This document shows positions 52,627-61,155 of a stretch of DNA of 64,000 nt, piece by piece. Position 1 is the stretch's first letter. Every line of letters begins with the position of its first letter. The stretch lies in contig NZ_FZNP01000002.1 in NCBI RefSeq assembly GCF_900188105.1, positions 62,001 to 126,000 on the forward strand. The letters are read 5' to 3'. The translations under genes were made by a program, and so were the position numbers. The notes below the pieces were generated by a model that was given only the letters and a program-made list of their open reading frames with translations, was not told the origin of the DNA and did no database searches. This DNA comes from Actinomadura mexicana. GTDB taxonomy: Bacteria > Actinomycetota > Actinomycetes > Streptosporangiales > Streptosporangiaceae.

Positions 52627-54035
52627 ACCGGGGCGGTGTGGATCGCCGCCGGGCGGGTCGCGGCGTCGTAGGCGGCCTGCGCGCCCCAGGCGCCCATACC
52701 GCTGTCCCCCGCCGGCTCGAAGATCCGCCCCGGGCCGCCGCCCTGCCACGCGTTCACCCAGAGCAGCCCGGCGGGGATCGCGCGAGCCGCGGTCACGTGA
52801 TCGGGAGTTCCGGAGTACACGGTCGCGGCGAGGCCGAAACGTGAGCGCGAGGCGAGTTCCACCCCCTCCTGGAAGGAGTCGACGACCCGTACCGGGGCGA
52901 CCGGGCCGAACGTCTCCTCGGTCATGATCGCCATCGAGTCGTCCACACCGGTCAGAACCGTGGCCGGGTAGAAGAAGCCCGGCCCGGCCGGCACCTCGCC
53001 GCCGGTGCGGATGCTCGCTCCCTTGGCCGCCGCGTCGAGGACGTGCCCGTGGACCAGGTCGCGCTGGCGCCGGTCGACCAGCGGCCCCAGGACCGTCGAC
53101 GCGTCGCGCCCGTCGCCGTGCGCGTACCCGCGTGCGGCCTCGACCAGCGCGTCGACGAACCGGTCGGCGATGTCGCGGTGAACGTAGACGCGTTCCATCG
53201 AGGTGCAGATCTGGCCGGAGTTGAGGAAGGCGCCGTGCGCGACCGCCGCGGCCGCCGCGACCGGGTCGACGTCCGAGTCGACGATCACGGGGTCCTTTCC
53301 GCCTAGTTCCAGGATCGCGCGGTGCAGCCGGCCGCCGGCGCCGGCGCCGACCGCCCGGCCCGCCGGGACGGATCCGGTGAAGTGGACAAGGCCGATCCCG
53401 GGATGCTCGGCGAGGGGCGCGCCGGCCCGCGCGTCGCCGAGGACGAGGTTCACGACTCCGTCCGGCAGCGAGAGCATCTCGCACAGGCGGACCGCGGACA
53501 GCGGCGAGCGCTCCGACGGTTTGACGACCACGGTGTCGCCCGCGGCCAGCAGCGGTCCGATGATCGACAGAAGGGTGGCGACGGGGAAGTTCCAGGGCGT
53601 GATGACCGCCGCGACGCCCAGCGGATGACGGACGATCTCGGTCGCGCCCCCGTCGTGCGCGACCGAGGTCGTGAACGGGTAGGTCAGGGCGGCTTCGGCG
53701 TCGGTCCGCAGCGCCGCCGCCCCGGCCTCCACGAAGGAGCGGCCGAGCACGACCGGCTGCCCCATCTCCTGGCACTGGAGCCGCGCCAGTTCGTCCGCGT
53801 GGGCCCCGACGGTGTCGGCGTACGCCCCGATCCGCCGTACCCGTTCGGCGACGGGCAGGGCCCGCCACCCGGGCTGCGCCGCGGCGGCGGCGGCGACGGC
53901 GCGGTCCACGTCGTTCGCGGAGCCGCCCGGGAGGCGGGCCACGGTCTCCTCGGTGGCGGGGTCCACCAGGTCGAGAAGTGAGGGGTCGGCGGACGGGGTC
54001 CAGACTCCGCCGACCAGGTTGCGCAGTGTCCGCAT
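52614..54035 (-). CDS. Aldehyde dehydrogenase 1
   Basis: A 473-residue NAD(P)-dependent aldehyde dehydrogenase starting at ATG 54035; AAGGGG upstream overlaps the end of the GMC gene, 13 bp away. The catalytic residues are C277 in NSGQICTS and E243 in LELGGKDP, with TPWNFP and FTGSVPAGR for cofactor. It is co-transcribed with the GMC alcohol oxidase, so the natural reading is that it oxidises the aldehyde made by that enzyme to an acid. The substrate is not readable from sequence. Confidence 0.88.
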   Translation of the reverse strand: MRTLRNLVGGVWTPSADPSLLDLVDPATEETVARLPGGSANDVDRAVAAAAAAQPGWRALPVAERVRRIGAYADTVGAHADELARLQCQEMGQPVVLGRSFVEAGAAALRTDAEAALTYPFTTSVAHDGGATEIVRHPLGVAAVITPWNFPVATLLSIIGPLLAAGDTVVVKPSERSPLSAVRLCEMLSLPDGVVNLVLGDARAGAPLAEHPGIGLVHFTGSVPAGRAVGAGAGGRLHRAILELGGKDPVIVDSDVDPVAAAAAVAHGAFLNSGQICTSMERVYVHRDIADRFVDALVEAARGYAHGDGRDASTVLGPLVDRRQRDLVHGHVLDAAAKGASIRTGGEVPAGPGFFYPATVLTGVDDSMAIMTEETFGPVAPVRVVDSFQEGVELASRSRFGLAATVYSGTPDHVTAARAIPAGLLWVNAWQGGGPGRIFEPAGDSGMGAWGAQAAYDAATRPAAIHTAPVQRS

Positions 54036-54048
54036 GGTCGTCCCCTTT

Positions 54049-55614
54049 TCAGCCGAGCCGGTCCGCCATCAGTTCGCCCGCCATGATCGCCACGAGGTTC
54101 GTGTTGGCGCGCGGCACGGTCGGCAGGATCGAGGCGTCCACCACCCGGAGCCCGTCCAGCCCGAGGACGCGGCAGTCGGGGTCGACCACCGTGCCCGGGG
54201 CGGACGGGCCGCCCATGGCGCAGGTGCTGGTCGCGTGCTGGGCGTCGTACGCGGTGGCGAGCAGGTAACCGTCCAGGGCCGCGTCGTCGTCGATGACCTT
54301 GAGCAGGTCCTCGTTGAGCCGGTCCGGCGAGTGGGCGGTGATCGGCGCGACCTCGTCACCGCGGGCCAGGTCGGCGACGTGCCGGATGCCGGCCCGCAGC
54401 CGGGCGAGGTCGCGGGGGTCGGCGAGCATCCGCTCGCGCACCTCGGGCTGGACGGTCGGGTCGGCGGAGGCCAGCCGCACCGTCCCCCGGGAGTAGACCT
54501 GGTTGACCCAGACTCCGAAGGCCCCGGCACCGAAACGCAGGTCGGCGAACTCCATCGCCAGCACGTTCTGGTTGCCGGACGAGAGCAGCATGTCGTTCGG
54601 CTGCCCTTCCGGATCGCCGCTGGAGTACCGGACGCACACGTTGGTGTGCCGGTCGTCGGGCGTGCGCACCGCCGACTCGGCGTTCAGCGGGATGCCGAAG
54701 AAGACCACGGGGTGGTCCTGGAGCCCCTGGCCGACCGGCAGGTCCCGCAGCACCTCGATGCCCAGCGCGCGCAGGTCGCCGGCCGGGCCGATGCCCGACC
54801 GCATCAGGATCGCCGGGCTGTGGACCGCTCCGGCGCTCAGCACGACGAGATCGGCGTACTCGCTGGTCACGGTGCCGCCGGTGAGGACCCGGACGCCGAC
54901 GGCCCGCCCGCCGGCGATGAGGACGCGATCCACGAGGGAGTCCCCCCGGATGGTCAGCCCGGTTCCGCTCCGCGCCGGTTCGAGGTAGGCGTCGTTCGTG
55001 GTGACCCGGCGCCCGCCGCGGGAGTTGATCGGGTAGGGGGAGAGCCCGGTCGCGCCGGGCGCGTTCACGTCGGGAGCCCAGGGGTGGCCCGCCGCGGTGG
55101 CCGCGCGGTGCAGCGCGGCATCGACGGCGCCCCATCGGTCCTCCGGCGTCCGGTGGATGGGGATGGGCCCGCCGCGCCCGTGGTACCCCTCGTCACCGAA
55201 CCACTCGTCGTCCTCCAACCGGGCGAAGTAGGGCAGCACGTCCCGCGGTGACCAGCCGGCGCATCCCGCGCCGGCCCAGTCGTCGAAGTCCTCCATGGGC
55301 GGCCGGATCGCGATCTGCCCGTTGACCGCGGAGCTGCCGCCGACGCCGCGGCCCCGCCAGAAGGGCGCCGGGGCCTGCTGCTCGGTCCTGGTCGCGTCGA
55401 GGCCCTGCCAGATGAGGCGTTCGGACGCGGTGGGGTCGAGGAGGGCGCGCATCGGGTTCGGCGACCGCCACACCTCCGGCATCTCGGCGGTGGTGTAGTC
55501 CGGGCCCGCCTCCAGGAGCAGTACCCGCGCGCCCATCTCGGCCGCGCGGGCGGCGAGCGGGGCCCCCGAGGAACCCGCCCCCACAACGATCAGATCCCAG
55601 CCGTTCCCGCTCAT
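54049..55614 (-). CDS. GMC-family alcohol oxidoreductase
   Basis: A 521-residue FAD enzyme starting at ATG 55614, with GGAGG six bases upstream; a TTG 12 bases earlier is inside that site and not needed. The FAD motif is VVGAGSSGAPLA near residue 10 and the GMC signature GRGVGGSSAVNGQ lies near residue 85. The C-terminal active site has HATSTCAMG and NTNLVAIM. Choline, polyol and aryl alcohol oxidases belong here, as does the CapO type that oxidises the C3 hydroxyl of chloramphenicol. It is the first gene of the minus-strand operon read from the divergent promoter with the double operator. Confidence 0.87.
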   Translation of the reverse strand: MSGNGWDLIVVGAGSSGAPLAARAAEMGARVLLLEAGPDYTTAEMPEVWRSPNPMRALLDPTASERLIWQGLDATRTEQQAPAPFWRGRGVGGSSAVNGQIAIRPPMEDFDDWAGAGCAGWSPRDVLPYFARLEDDEWFGDEGYHGRGGPIPIHRTPEDRWGAVDAALHRAATAAGHPWAPDVNAPGATGLSPYPINSRGGRRVTTNDAYLEPARSGTGLTIRGDSLVDRVLIAGGRAVGVRVLTGGTVTSEYADLVVLSAGAVHSPAILMRSGIGPAGDLRALGIEVLRDLPVGQGLQDHPVVFFGIPLNAESAVRTPDDRHTNVCVRYSSGDPEGQPNDMLLSSGNQNVLAMEFADLRFGAGAFGVWVNQVYSRGTVRLASADPTVQPEVRERMLADPRDLARLRAGIRHVADLARGDEVAPITAHSPDRLNEDLLKVIDDDAALDGYLLATAYDAQHATSTCAMGGPSAPGTVVDPDCRVLGLDGLRVVDASILPTVPRANTNLVAIMAGELMADRLG

Positions 55615-55626
55615 GGCGTCCTCCAA

Positions 55627-55660
55627 GTTCGATTAACGCACAAATGTTCGTCTTTCGCAC
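55627..55660. promoter_or_regulatory. Operator pair, GMC side: two direct GTTCG-N5-CGCAC sites
   Basis: GTTCG-ATTAA-CGCAC (55,627-55,641) and GTTCG-TCTTT-CGCAC (55,646-55,660) are direct repeats with starts 19 bases apart. They lie 13 to 46 bases upstream of the GMC start codon. The first site is the exact reverse complement of 55,776-55,790 on the other side of the divergent promoter. The pattern resembles the 15-bp sites of PcaR-type IclR regulators, as I remember them. Confidence 0.8.
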
Positions 55661-55756
55661 GAGCCACGCTACGTCCTTCGGGCGCACGGCGCAATGCCCT
55701 GACGTGGCGTTCCACCGAAATCTGCCATTGCCAGCGCGGCAGAGTCGCCTTACGAT

Positions 55757-55790
55757 GCTCGAACAGCGCACAGAAGTGCGTTAATCGAAC
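55757..55790. promoter_or_regulatory. Operator pair, hydrolase side: inverted GTTCG-N5-CGCAC sites
   Basis: GCTCG-AACAG-CGCAC (55,757-55,771, one mismatch) is followed 19 bases on by GTGCG-TTAAT-CGAAC (55,776-55,790), which is the reverse complement of the first site on the GMC side over all 15 bases. It ends 15 bases before the start of the M20 hydrolase gene, so bound regulator would sit at or near the transcription start. Confidence 0.8.
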
Positions 55791-55805
55791 CATATTGGAG
55801 CTGCC

Positions 55806-57068
55806 ATGCCCGCACCGGACGTGCTGCGGTCCCTCCCCCGGGCCATGCCTGATCTCGAGGCCGTCTACCGGGATCTGCACGCGCACCCCGAACTCGCCTA
55901 CGCCGAACACCGGACGGCGGCCGTCGTCGCCGCCCGGCTGCGGTCGGACGGGTTCGCGGTGACCGAAGGGATCGGCGCCACCGGGGTGGTCGGCGTGCTG
56001 CGCAACGGCGACGGCCCCGCCGTCATGCTCCGCGCCGACATGGACGCCCTGCCGGTCGAGGAGCAGACGGGCCTCGACTACGCGAGCACGGTCACCGCGA
56101 CGGATGAGAGGGGCGAGACCGTCCCGCTCATGCACGCGTGCGGCCACGACGTGCACGTGACCTGCCTGCTCGGCGCGGCGCGGCTGCTGGCGGCGTCGGC
56201 CGGACTCTGGTCCGGCACGCTCGTCGCGGTCTTCCAACCAGCCGAGGAGGGACGCGGCGGCGCCAAGCGCATGCTCGCCGACGGTCTCCTCCAGGTCGCC
56301 GGGAAGCCCGACGTCGTGCTGGGCCAGCACGTCTTCCCCCACCCCGCCGGCAGCGTGGGATACCGGGCCGGTCCGTTCCTCGCGGCCTCCGACGGCTTCG
56401 ACGTGCGGCTGTACGGCCGGGGCGCGCACGGCTCCTGGCCGCAGTCCGGCGTGGACCCGGTGGTCCTGGCGGCCTCGACGGTGATGCGGCTCCAGACCAT
56501 CGTCTCCCGCGAGGTCGCCGCGGACGAGCAGGCGGTGCTGACCGTCGGCTCCCTGCACGCCGGGACCAGGGCCAACATCATCGCCGACCACGCCGACCTC
56601 AGCCTCAGCGTCCGCAGCTTCGACCGGCAGGTCAGCGCGCGCATGGTGGCCTCGGTGCGGCGCATCATCGAGGCCGAGTGCGCCGCGTCGGGCTCGCCCC
56701 GGCCGCCCCGGTTCGCCGAGCTGGCCGGCTTCTCCCCCACGGTGAACGACCCGGCGGCGACCGAGCGGGTCGCCGGCGCCCTGCGGGCGCTGCTGGGAGA
56801 GGACGCGGTCACCGAGATCGCGCCGATCATGGGCAGCGAGGACTTCGGCGAGTTCGGCGAGGCCGCCGGCGCCCCCTCGGTGTTCTGGTCGCTGGGCGGC
56901 GCCGATCCCGAGGCGTACGCCGCCGCGCTGGAGGCGGGGACGGTGGACGAGGACATACCGTCCAACCACTCCCCGCTCTTCGCGCCGGTCGTGCGGCCCA
57001 CGCTCACCACCGGAGTGAGCGCGCTGGTCGCCGCCGCCATGGAATGGCTGAGCGCCTCCCATGGCTGA
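55806..57068 (+). CDS. M20D N-acyl-amino acid amidohydrolase (hippurate hydrolase-like)
   Basis: A 420-residue metallo-amidohydrolase starting at ATG 55806 with TTGGAG upstream. The dinuclear metal site is seen in MHACGHDVH, the catalytic Glu pair in QPAEEGRGG, and a further His in GQHVFPHP; GRGAHGSWP marks the dimerisation lobe. M20D enzymes remove acyl groups from N-acylated amino acids or cleave indole and benzoyl conjugates. It heads a plus-strand operon with an aldolase-type lyase, a POT transporter and an aldehyde dehydrogenase, overlapping the lyase gene by eight bases, which suggests an N-acyl beta-hydroxy amino acid is taken apart. Confidence 0.88.
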   Translation: MPAPDVLRSLPRAMPDLEAVYRDLHAHPELAYAEHRTAAVVAARLRSDGFAVTEGIGATGVVGVLRNGDGPAVMLRADMDALPVEEQTGLDYASTVTATDERGETVPLMHACGHDVHVTCLLGAARLLAASAGLWSGTLVAVFQPAEEGRGGAKRMLADGLLQVAGKPDVVLGQHVFPHPAGSVGYRAGPFLAASDGFDVRLYGRGAHGSWPQSGVDPVVLAASTVMRLQTIVSREVAADEQAVLTVGSLHAGTRANIIADHADLSLSVRSFDRQVSARMVASVRRIIEAECAASGSPRPPRFAELAGFSPTVNDPAATERVAGALRALLGEDAVTEIAPIMGSEDFGEFGEAAGAPSVFWSLGGADPEAYAAALEAGTVDEDIPSNHSPLFAPVVRPTLTTGVSALVAAAMEWLSASHG

Positions 57069-58128
57069 CGGGCGCCCCCTCCCACCGCGGCGGGACTTCA
57101 GCAGCGACAACGCCTCCGGCGCGCACCCCGAAGTGCTGGCCATGGTGGCGGCGGCCAACATCGGCCACGCGCCGAGCTACGGCGCCGACGCGTGGACCGC
57201 GCGGGCGGAGGACCTGCTCTCCGCGCGGTTCGGGGCCGGCGGTCAGACGTTCCTGGTGTTCAACGGCACGGGCGCGAACGTGTCCGCGCTCGCCACGGTG
57301 CTGCGGCCCTACCAGGCGGTGGTGTGCTCGGCCGACGCGCACCTGCACACCGACGAGTGCGGGGCCCCGGCCCGCTTCACCGGAAGCACCGTGATCCCCG
57401 TGCCCGCGGAGCGCGGGCTGCTCACCCCCGAACGGCTGGAGGCCGCCCTGCCGCCCGGCCGCCGCGGGGAGCACCAGGTCGTCCCCGCGGTCCTGTCGCT
57501 CACCAACGCCTCCGAACTCGGCACGGTGTACGGGCCCGAGCAGGTGGCGGAACTGGCCGCCTGGGCCCACCGGCGGGGCCTGCTGGTGCACATGGACGGG
57601 GCCCGGCTGGCCAACGCGGCCGTGTCGGCGGGAAGCTCGCTCGCCGAGGTCAGCACGGCGGCGGGCGTCGACGTCCTCTCCTTCGGCGGCACCAAGAACG
57701 GGCTGCTCTTCGGGGAGGCCGTCGTCTTCGCGGGGACCGCCGGAGGTATCGCCGCCGCGCGGCACTACCGCCACACCCGCAAGCAGGCGACGCAGTTGGC
57801 CTCGAAGATGCGTTTCCTGAGCGCGCAGTTCGTGGCGCTGCTCAGCGACGGACTGTGGCACCGCAACGCCCTGGCCGCGAACACCGCCGCCTCCCGCCTC
57901 GCCGCGGGCCTCGGCTCCGTCCCCGGCATCGAGGTCGTCCACCCGGTCCAGGCGAACACGGTGTTCGCGACGCTGCCCCCGCCCGTGACGGCACGGCTGG
58001 CGGACGAGTTCTCCTTCCACACCTGGGACCCGGCGGCCGGCACCGTCCGGTTCGTCTGCTCCTTCGACACCGGGACCACCGACATCGATCCCCTCGTCAC
58101 CACGGCACGGACCTTGATGAACGCCTAG
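57061..58128 (+). CDS. Threonine aldolase / beta-hydroxy amino acid lyase
   Basis: A 355-residue PLP enzyme starting at ATG 57061. The family marks are the SDNASGAHPEVL start, FNGTGAN, HMDGARLANA and the PLP lysine K212 in FGGTKNGLL. Such enzymes split beta-hydroxy-alpha-amino acids into glycine and an aldehyde and often accept phenylserines. Its overlap with an N-acyl amino acid hydrolase and its linkage to an aldehyde dehydrogenase fit that reaction: the hydrolase would free the amino acid, this enzyme would cut it, and the dehydrogenase would oxidise the aldehyde. Confidence 0.87.
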   Translation: MADGRPLPPRRDFSSDNASGAHPEVLAMVAAANIGHAPSYGADAWTARAEDLLSARFGAGGQTFLVFNGTGANVSALATVLRPYQAVVCSADAHLHTDECGAPARFTGSTVIPVPAERGLLTPERLEAALPPGRRGEHQVVPAVLSLTNASELGTVYGPEQVAELAAWAHRRGLLVHMDGARLANAAVSAGSSLAEVSTAAGVDVLSFGGTKNGLLFGEAVVFAGTAGGIAAARHYRHTRKQATQLASKMRFLSAQFVALLSDGLWHRNALAANTAASRLAAGLGSVPGIEVVHPVQANTVFATLPPPVTARLADEFSFHTWDPAAGTVRFVCSFDTGTTDIDPLVTTARTLMNA

Positions 58129-58143
58129 AGGAAGGGCGCCACC

Positions 58144-59604
58144 ATGACCACAACGAGTGCGGACCCGGCAGGACCGGCAAGGATCGTGGACCAGCCGCGA
58201 GGCTTGGCGACACTGGTGGGAATCGGCCTGTGGGAGCGATTCTCCTTCTACGGCATGCAGGTCGTCCTGCTGTACTACCTGTTCTTCTCGGTGGCGGAGG
58301 GCGGGCTTGGCCTGTCCAAGGCGGAGGCCACGTCGGTCATCGGCGCCTACGGCGGCCTGGTCTACCTCTCCACGGTCATCGGCGGCTGGGTCGCCGACCG
58401 GCTGCTCGGCTCGGAGAGGACGCTCTTCCTCAGCGCCATGCTCATCATGCTCGGCCACGTCGCGCTCGCCGTCGTCCCCGGATTCACCGGCGTCTGGATC
58501 GGGCTCGCGCTGCTCGTGGTGGGAAGCGGCGGCCAGGTCGGCAACGTGACCTCCTCGGTCGGGCACCTGTACGGGCAGGGGGACCGGCGCCGCGACAACG
58601 GATTCCTGCTCTTCTACATGGGGCTCAACGTCGGGGCCCTGGCGGGCCCCCTCCTGACCGGGCTCGCGCGCACCCGCCTGGGATTCCACTACGGCTTCGG
58701 TATCGCGGCGATCGGCATGGCCATCGGCCTGGTCCTGCTCTTCGGAGGACGGCGACACCTCGGTCCCCGCGGGCGCAGCGTCCCGGACCCGCTGCCCCGG
58801 TCCGCGATCGCGAAGGCCGGCGGGACCGCGGTCGGCGTCCTCCTCCTCGTCGCGCTGGCGGCGACGGCGGGCGTGCTGACGATCCGCCACCTGGCGACCG
58901 CGATCACCGTCGTCGTGCTGGCGGTCATCGTCGGCTACTTCGCGACCATGCTGCGCAGCGCGAAGGTCTCCCCCGCGGAACGGCGCCGCGTGTACGGGCT
59001 CATCCCGATGTTCCTCATCAACTGCGTCTTCTGGGCGCTCTACCAGCAGCAGTTCACGGTCGTGCAGATCTACGCGGCCACCCGCGTCGACCTCCACGTC
59101 CTCGGCTTCGCCATGCCGCCGGAGTTCTTCAGCTCGGCGGTGCCCTTCTTCGTCATCCTCCTCACCCCGATGCTCGTGTCGCTCTGGTCCCGTGCCGGGT
59201 CGCGCGAACCGTCCACGCCGGTCAAGTTCCTCGCCGGGGTCGTCCTGATCGGCCTGTCGTTCCTGCTCTTCCTCCCCATGGCCGGAAGCGGCGGCGCGGT
59301 CAACCCGCCGCTCGCGCTGGCCGGGATCCTCCTGGTGTTCACGCTGGCCGAACTCTTCGTGTCACCCGTCCAACTGGCGCTGTCGACCGAACTGGCGCCG
59401 AAGGCGTTCCAGACCCAGACGGTCGCCCTGCTTTTCCTGTCCACGGCGGCGGGATCCGCCGCCTCGGGCATGCTGGCGGGCTTCTACTCCCCCGAGCGCG
59501 AAGGCGCCTACTTCTCCACGCTCGGCCTCGCCTCGCTCGCGGCGGCCGTGCTCTTCGCCACGACCCTCCGCTGGGTCAAGTCCATGGTGAACGGCGCCCG
59601 GTGA
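58144..59604 (+). CDS. POT/PTR-family proton-coupled transporter
   Basis: A 486-residue membrane protein with about 12-14 helices, starting at ATG 58144 after GAGGAAGG, 15 bp downstream of the lyase gene. The POT signature appears as GLWERFSFYGM; the usual ExxERFxYYG has Gly for the first Glu, one of the residues linked to proton coupling. Another family block is VIGGWVADRLLG. POT proteins import di- and tripeptides or similar amides and some antibiotics. In this operon it probably brings in the compound that the neighbouring enzymes degrade. Confidence 0.85.
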   Translation: MTTTSADPAGPARIVDQPRGLATLVGIGLWERFSFYGMQVVLLYYLFFSVAEGGLGLSKAEATSVIGAYGGLVYLSTVIGGWVADRLLGSERTLFLSAMLIMLGHVALAVVPGFTGVWIGLALLVVGSGGQVGNVTSSVGHLYGQGDRRRDNGFLLFYMGLNVGALAGPLLTGLARTRLGFHYGFGIAAIGMAIGLVLLFGGRRHLGPRGRSVPDPLPRSAIAKAGGTAVGVLLLVALAATAGVLTIRHLATAITVVVLAVIVGYFATMLRSAKVSPAERRRVYGLIPMFLINCVFWALYQQQFTVVQIYAATRVDLHVLGFAMPPEFFSSAVPFFVILLTPMLVSLWSRAGSREPSTPVKFLAGVVLIGLSFLLFLPMAGSGGAVNPPLALAGILLVFTLAELFVSPVQLALSTELAPKAFQTQTVALLFLSTAAGSAASGMLAGFYSPEREGAYFSTLGLASLAAAVLFATTLRWVKSMVNGAR

Positions 59605-59644
59605 ATCCGCGAGCGCAGTCTCCGAAGGCACGGAAAGGAATCCG

Positions 59645-61078
59645 ATGATCACGCGCTACGACTCGCTCCCCCTGGGCGGCGACTGGGTCGCCCCGGCGAC
59701 CCGTACGACGATCCGCGTCGTGTCACCGAACACCGAGGAGCCGATCGGCGAGGTGCCGGCGGCCGGGCCGGCCGACGCCGACGCCGCCGTGGCCGCCGCC
59801 CGCGCCGCGTTCCCCGCGTGGCGGGACCGCGCCCCCGCGGAGCGGGCCGCGCACCTGCGCCGGTTCGCCGACCTGATCGAAGCCCGCAAGGACCGGTTCG
59901 CCGAAGTCGTCTCCTCCCAGAACGGGATGCCGATGGCGGTCGCGTCCCAGCTGGAGGCCCTCTACCCGGCCCTCCTCCTGCGCTACTACGCCGGCCTCGC
60001 CGCGGCGCAGCAGGAGGAGAACCGCCAGGGTCTGCTGGGCGGCACCATCAAGGTGCTCAGGGAACCCGTCGGAGTCGTCGCGGCGATCGTGCCGTGGAAC
60101 TTCCCGCAGACGCTGGGCTTCATGAAGATCGCCCCTGCGCTGGCCGCCGGCTGCACCGTCGTCGTCAAGCCGTCCCCGGAGACCGTCCTTGACGCCTTCC
60201 TCCTGGCGCGGACGGCGATCGACGCGGGCCTGCCGCCGGGCGTGCTCACCATCGTCCCCGGCGGCCGGGACCTCGGCGCCCACCTGGTCGCCCACCCCGG
60301 TGTCGACAAGGTCGCGTTCACCGGGTCCACCGCCGCGGGCCGCGAGATCGCCCAGACCTGCGGGCGCTTGCTCCGCCCGGTCACCCTGGAACTGGGCGGC
60401 AAGTCCGCCGCGATCGTCCTGGACGACGCCGAACTGGACCTCGGGACCATCGGCGGCGACCTCTTCGTCGCCACCCTGGCGAACAACGGCCAGACCTGCT
60501 TCCTCGGGACCCGGGTGCTCGCGCCGCGGCACCGCTACGCCGAGGTCGTGGACGTCTTCACCGAGTTCGCCCGCTCGATGAGCGTCGGCGACTCGCTCGA
60601 CCCGGGCACGCAGATCGGACCGCTGGTCACGGCCCGCCAGCGGGACCGCGTGGAGGCCTGCATCGCCAGGGGCCGGGCCGAGGGCGCCCGCGTCACGACG
60701 GGCGGCGGCCGGCCCGCCGGCCGCGACCGCGGCTGGTTCGTCGAGCCGACCGTGTTCGCCGACGTCGGAAACGAGGCCGCCGTCAGCCGGGAGGAGATCT
60801 TCGGACCGGTCCTGACCGTCATCCCCTACCGCGACGAGGAAGAGGCGGTGCGGATGGCCAACGACTCCGACTACGGTCTGGGCGGCACCGTCTGGTCCGC
60901 CGACGCCGACCGGGCGCTCCGCGTGGCCCGCCGCGTCCGCACCGGGACGATCGGCATCAACAGGTACATGCCCGACCCGGCCGCACCCTTCGGCGGCGTC
61001 AAGGCCAGCGGTATCGGCCGCGAACTCGGCCCGGAGGGCATGGCCGGCTACCAGCAGCTCAAGTCCGTCTACTGCTGA
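59645..61078 (+). CDS. Aldehyde dehydrogenase 2
   Basis: A 477-residue aldehyde dehydrogenase starting at ATG 59645 after GGAAAGGAA. The catalytic residues are E249 in LELGGKSA and C285 in NNGQTCFLG, with PWNFPQ and FTGSTAAGR present. It is the fourth gene of the operon that begins with the N-acyl amino acid hydrolase. By position it should oxidise the aldehyde released by the aldolase-type lyase, for example an aromatic aldehyde to a benzoate. Confidence 0.87.
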   Translation: MITRYDSLPLGGDWVAPATRTTIRVVSPNTEEPIGEVPAAGPADADAAVAAARAAFPAWRDRAPAERAAHLRRFADLIEARKDRFAEVVSSQNGMPMAVASQLEALYPALLLRYYAGLAAAQQEENRQGLLGGTIKVLREPVGVVAAIVPWNFPQTLGFMKIAPALAAGCTVVVKPSPETVLDAFLLARTAIDAGLPPGVLTIVPGGRDLGAHLVAHPGVDKVAFTGSTAAGREIAQTCGRLLRPVTLELGGKSAAIVLDDAELDLGTIGGDLFVATLANNGQTCFLGTRVLAPRHRYAEVVDVFTEFARSMSVGDSLDPGTQIGPLVTARQRDRVEACIARGRAEGARVTTGGGRPAGRDRGWFVEPTVFADVGNEAAVSREEIFGPVLTVIPYRDEEEAVRMANDSDYGLGGTVWSADADRALRVARRVRTGTIGINRYMPDPAAPFGGVKASGIGRELGPEGMAGYQQLKSVYC

Positions 61079-61098
61079 CGCGCGAAGCGCCGCCGCGT

Positions 61099-61129
61099 GC
61101 GGGACCCGTGAGCGAGCTCCGGGTCCCGC
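61099..61129. terminator. Terminator hairpin between convergent dehydrogenase genes
   Basis: GCGGGACCCG and CGGGTCCCGC form a perfect 10-bp stem with an 11-base loop. It lies in the 77-bp gap between the plus-strand dehydrogenase ending at 61,078 and the minus-strand one ending at 61,156, so it can serve both. Confidence 0.8.
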
Positions 61130-61155
61130 CGCAATCCTCGGGCCTTCCTGCCGGG

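Noticed and set aside
57061..58128. Threonine aldolase as a precursor gene for the NRPS Thr module
   Set aside because: It lies beyond the cluster terminator, in an operon with a hydrolase, transporter and dehydrogenase and its own operators, so it is better explained as catabolic.
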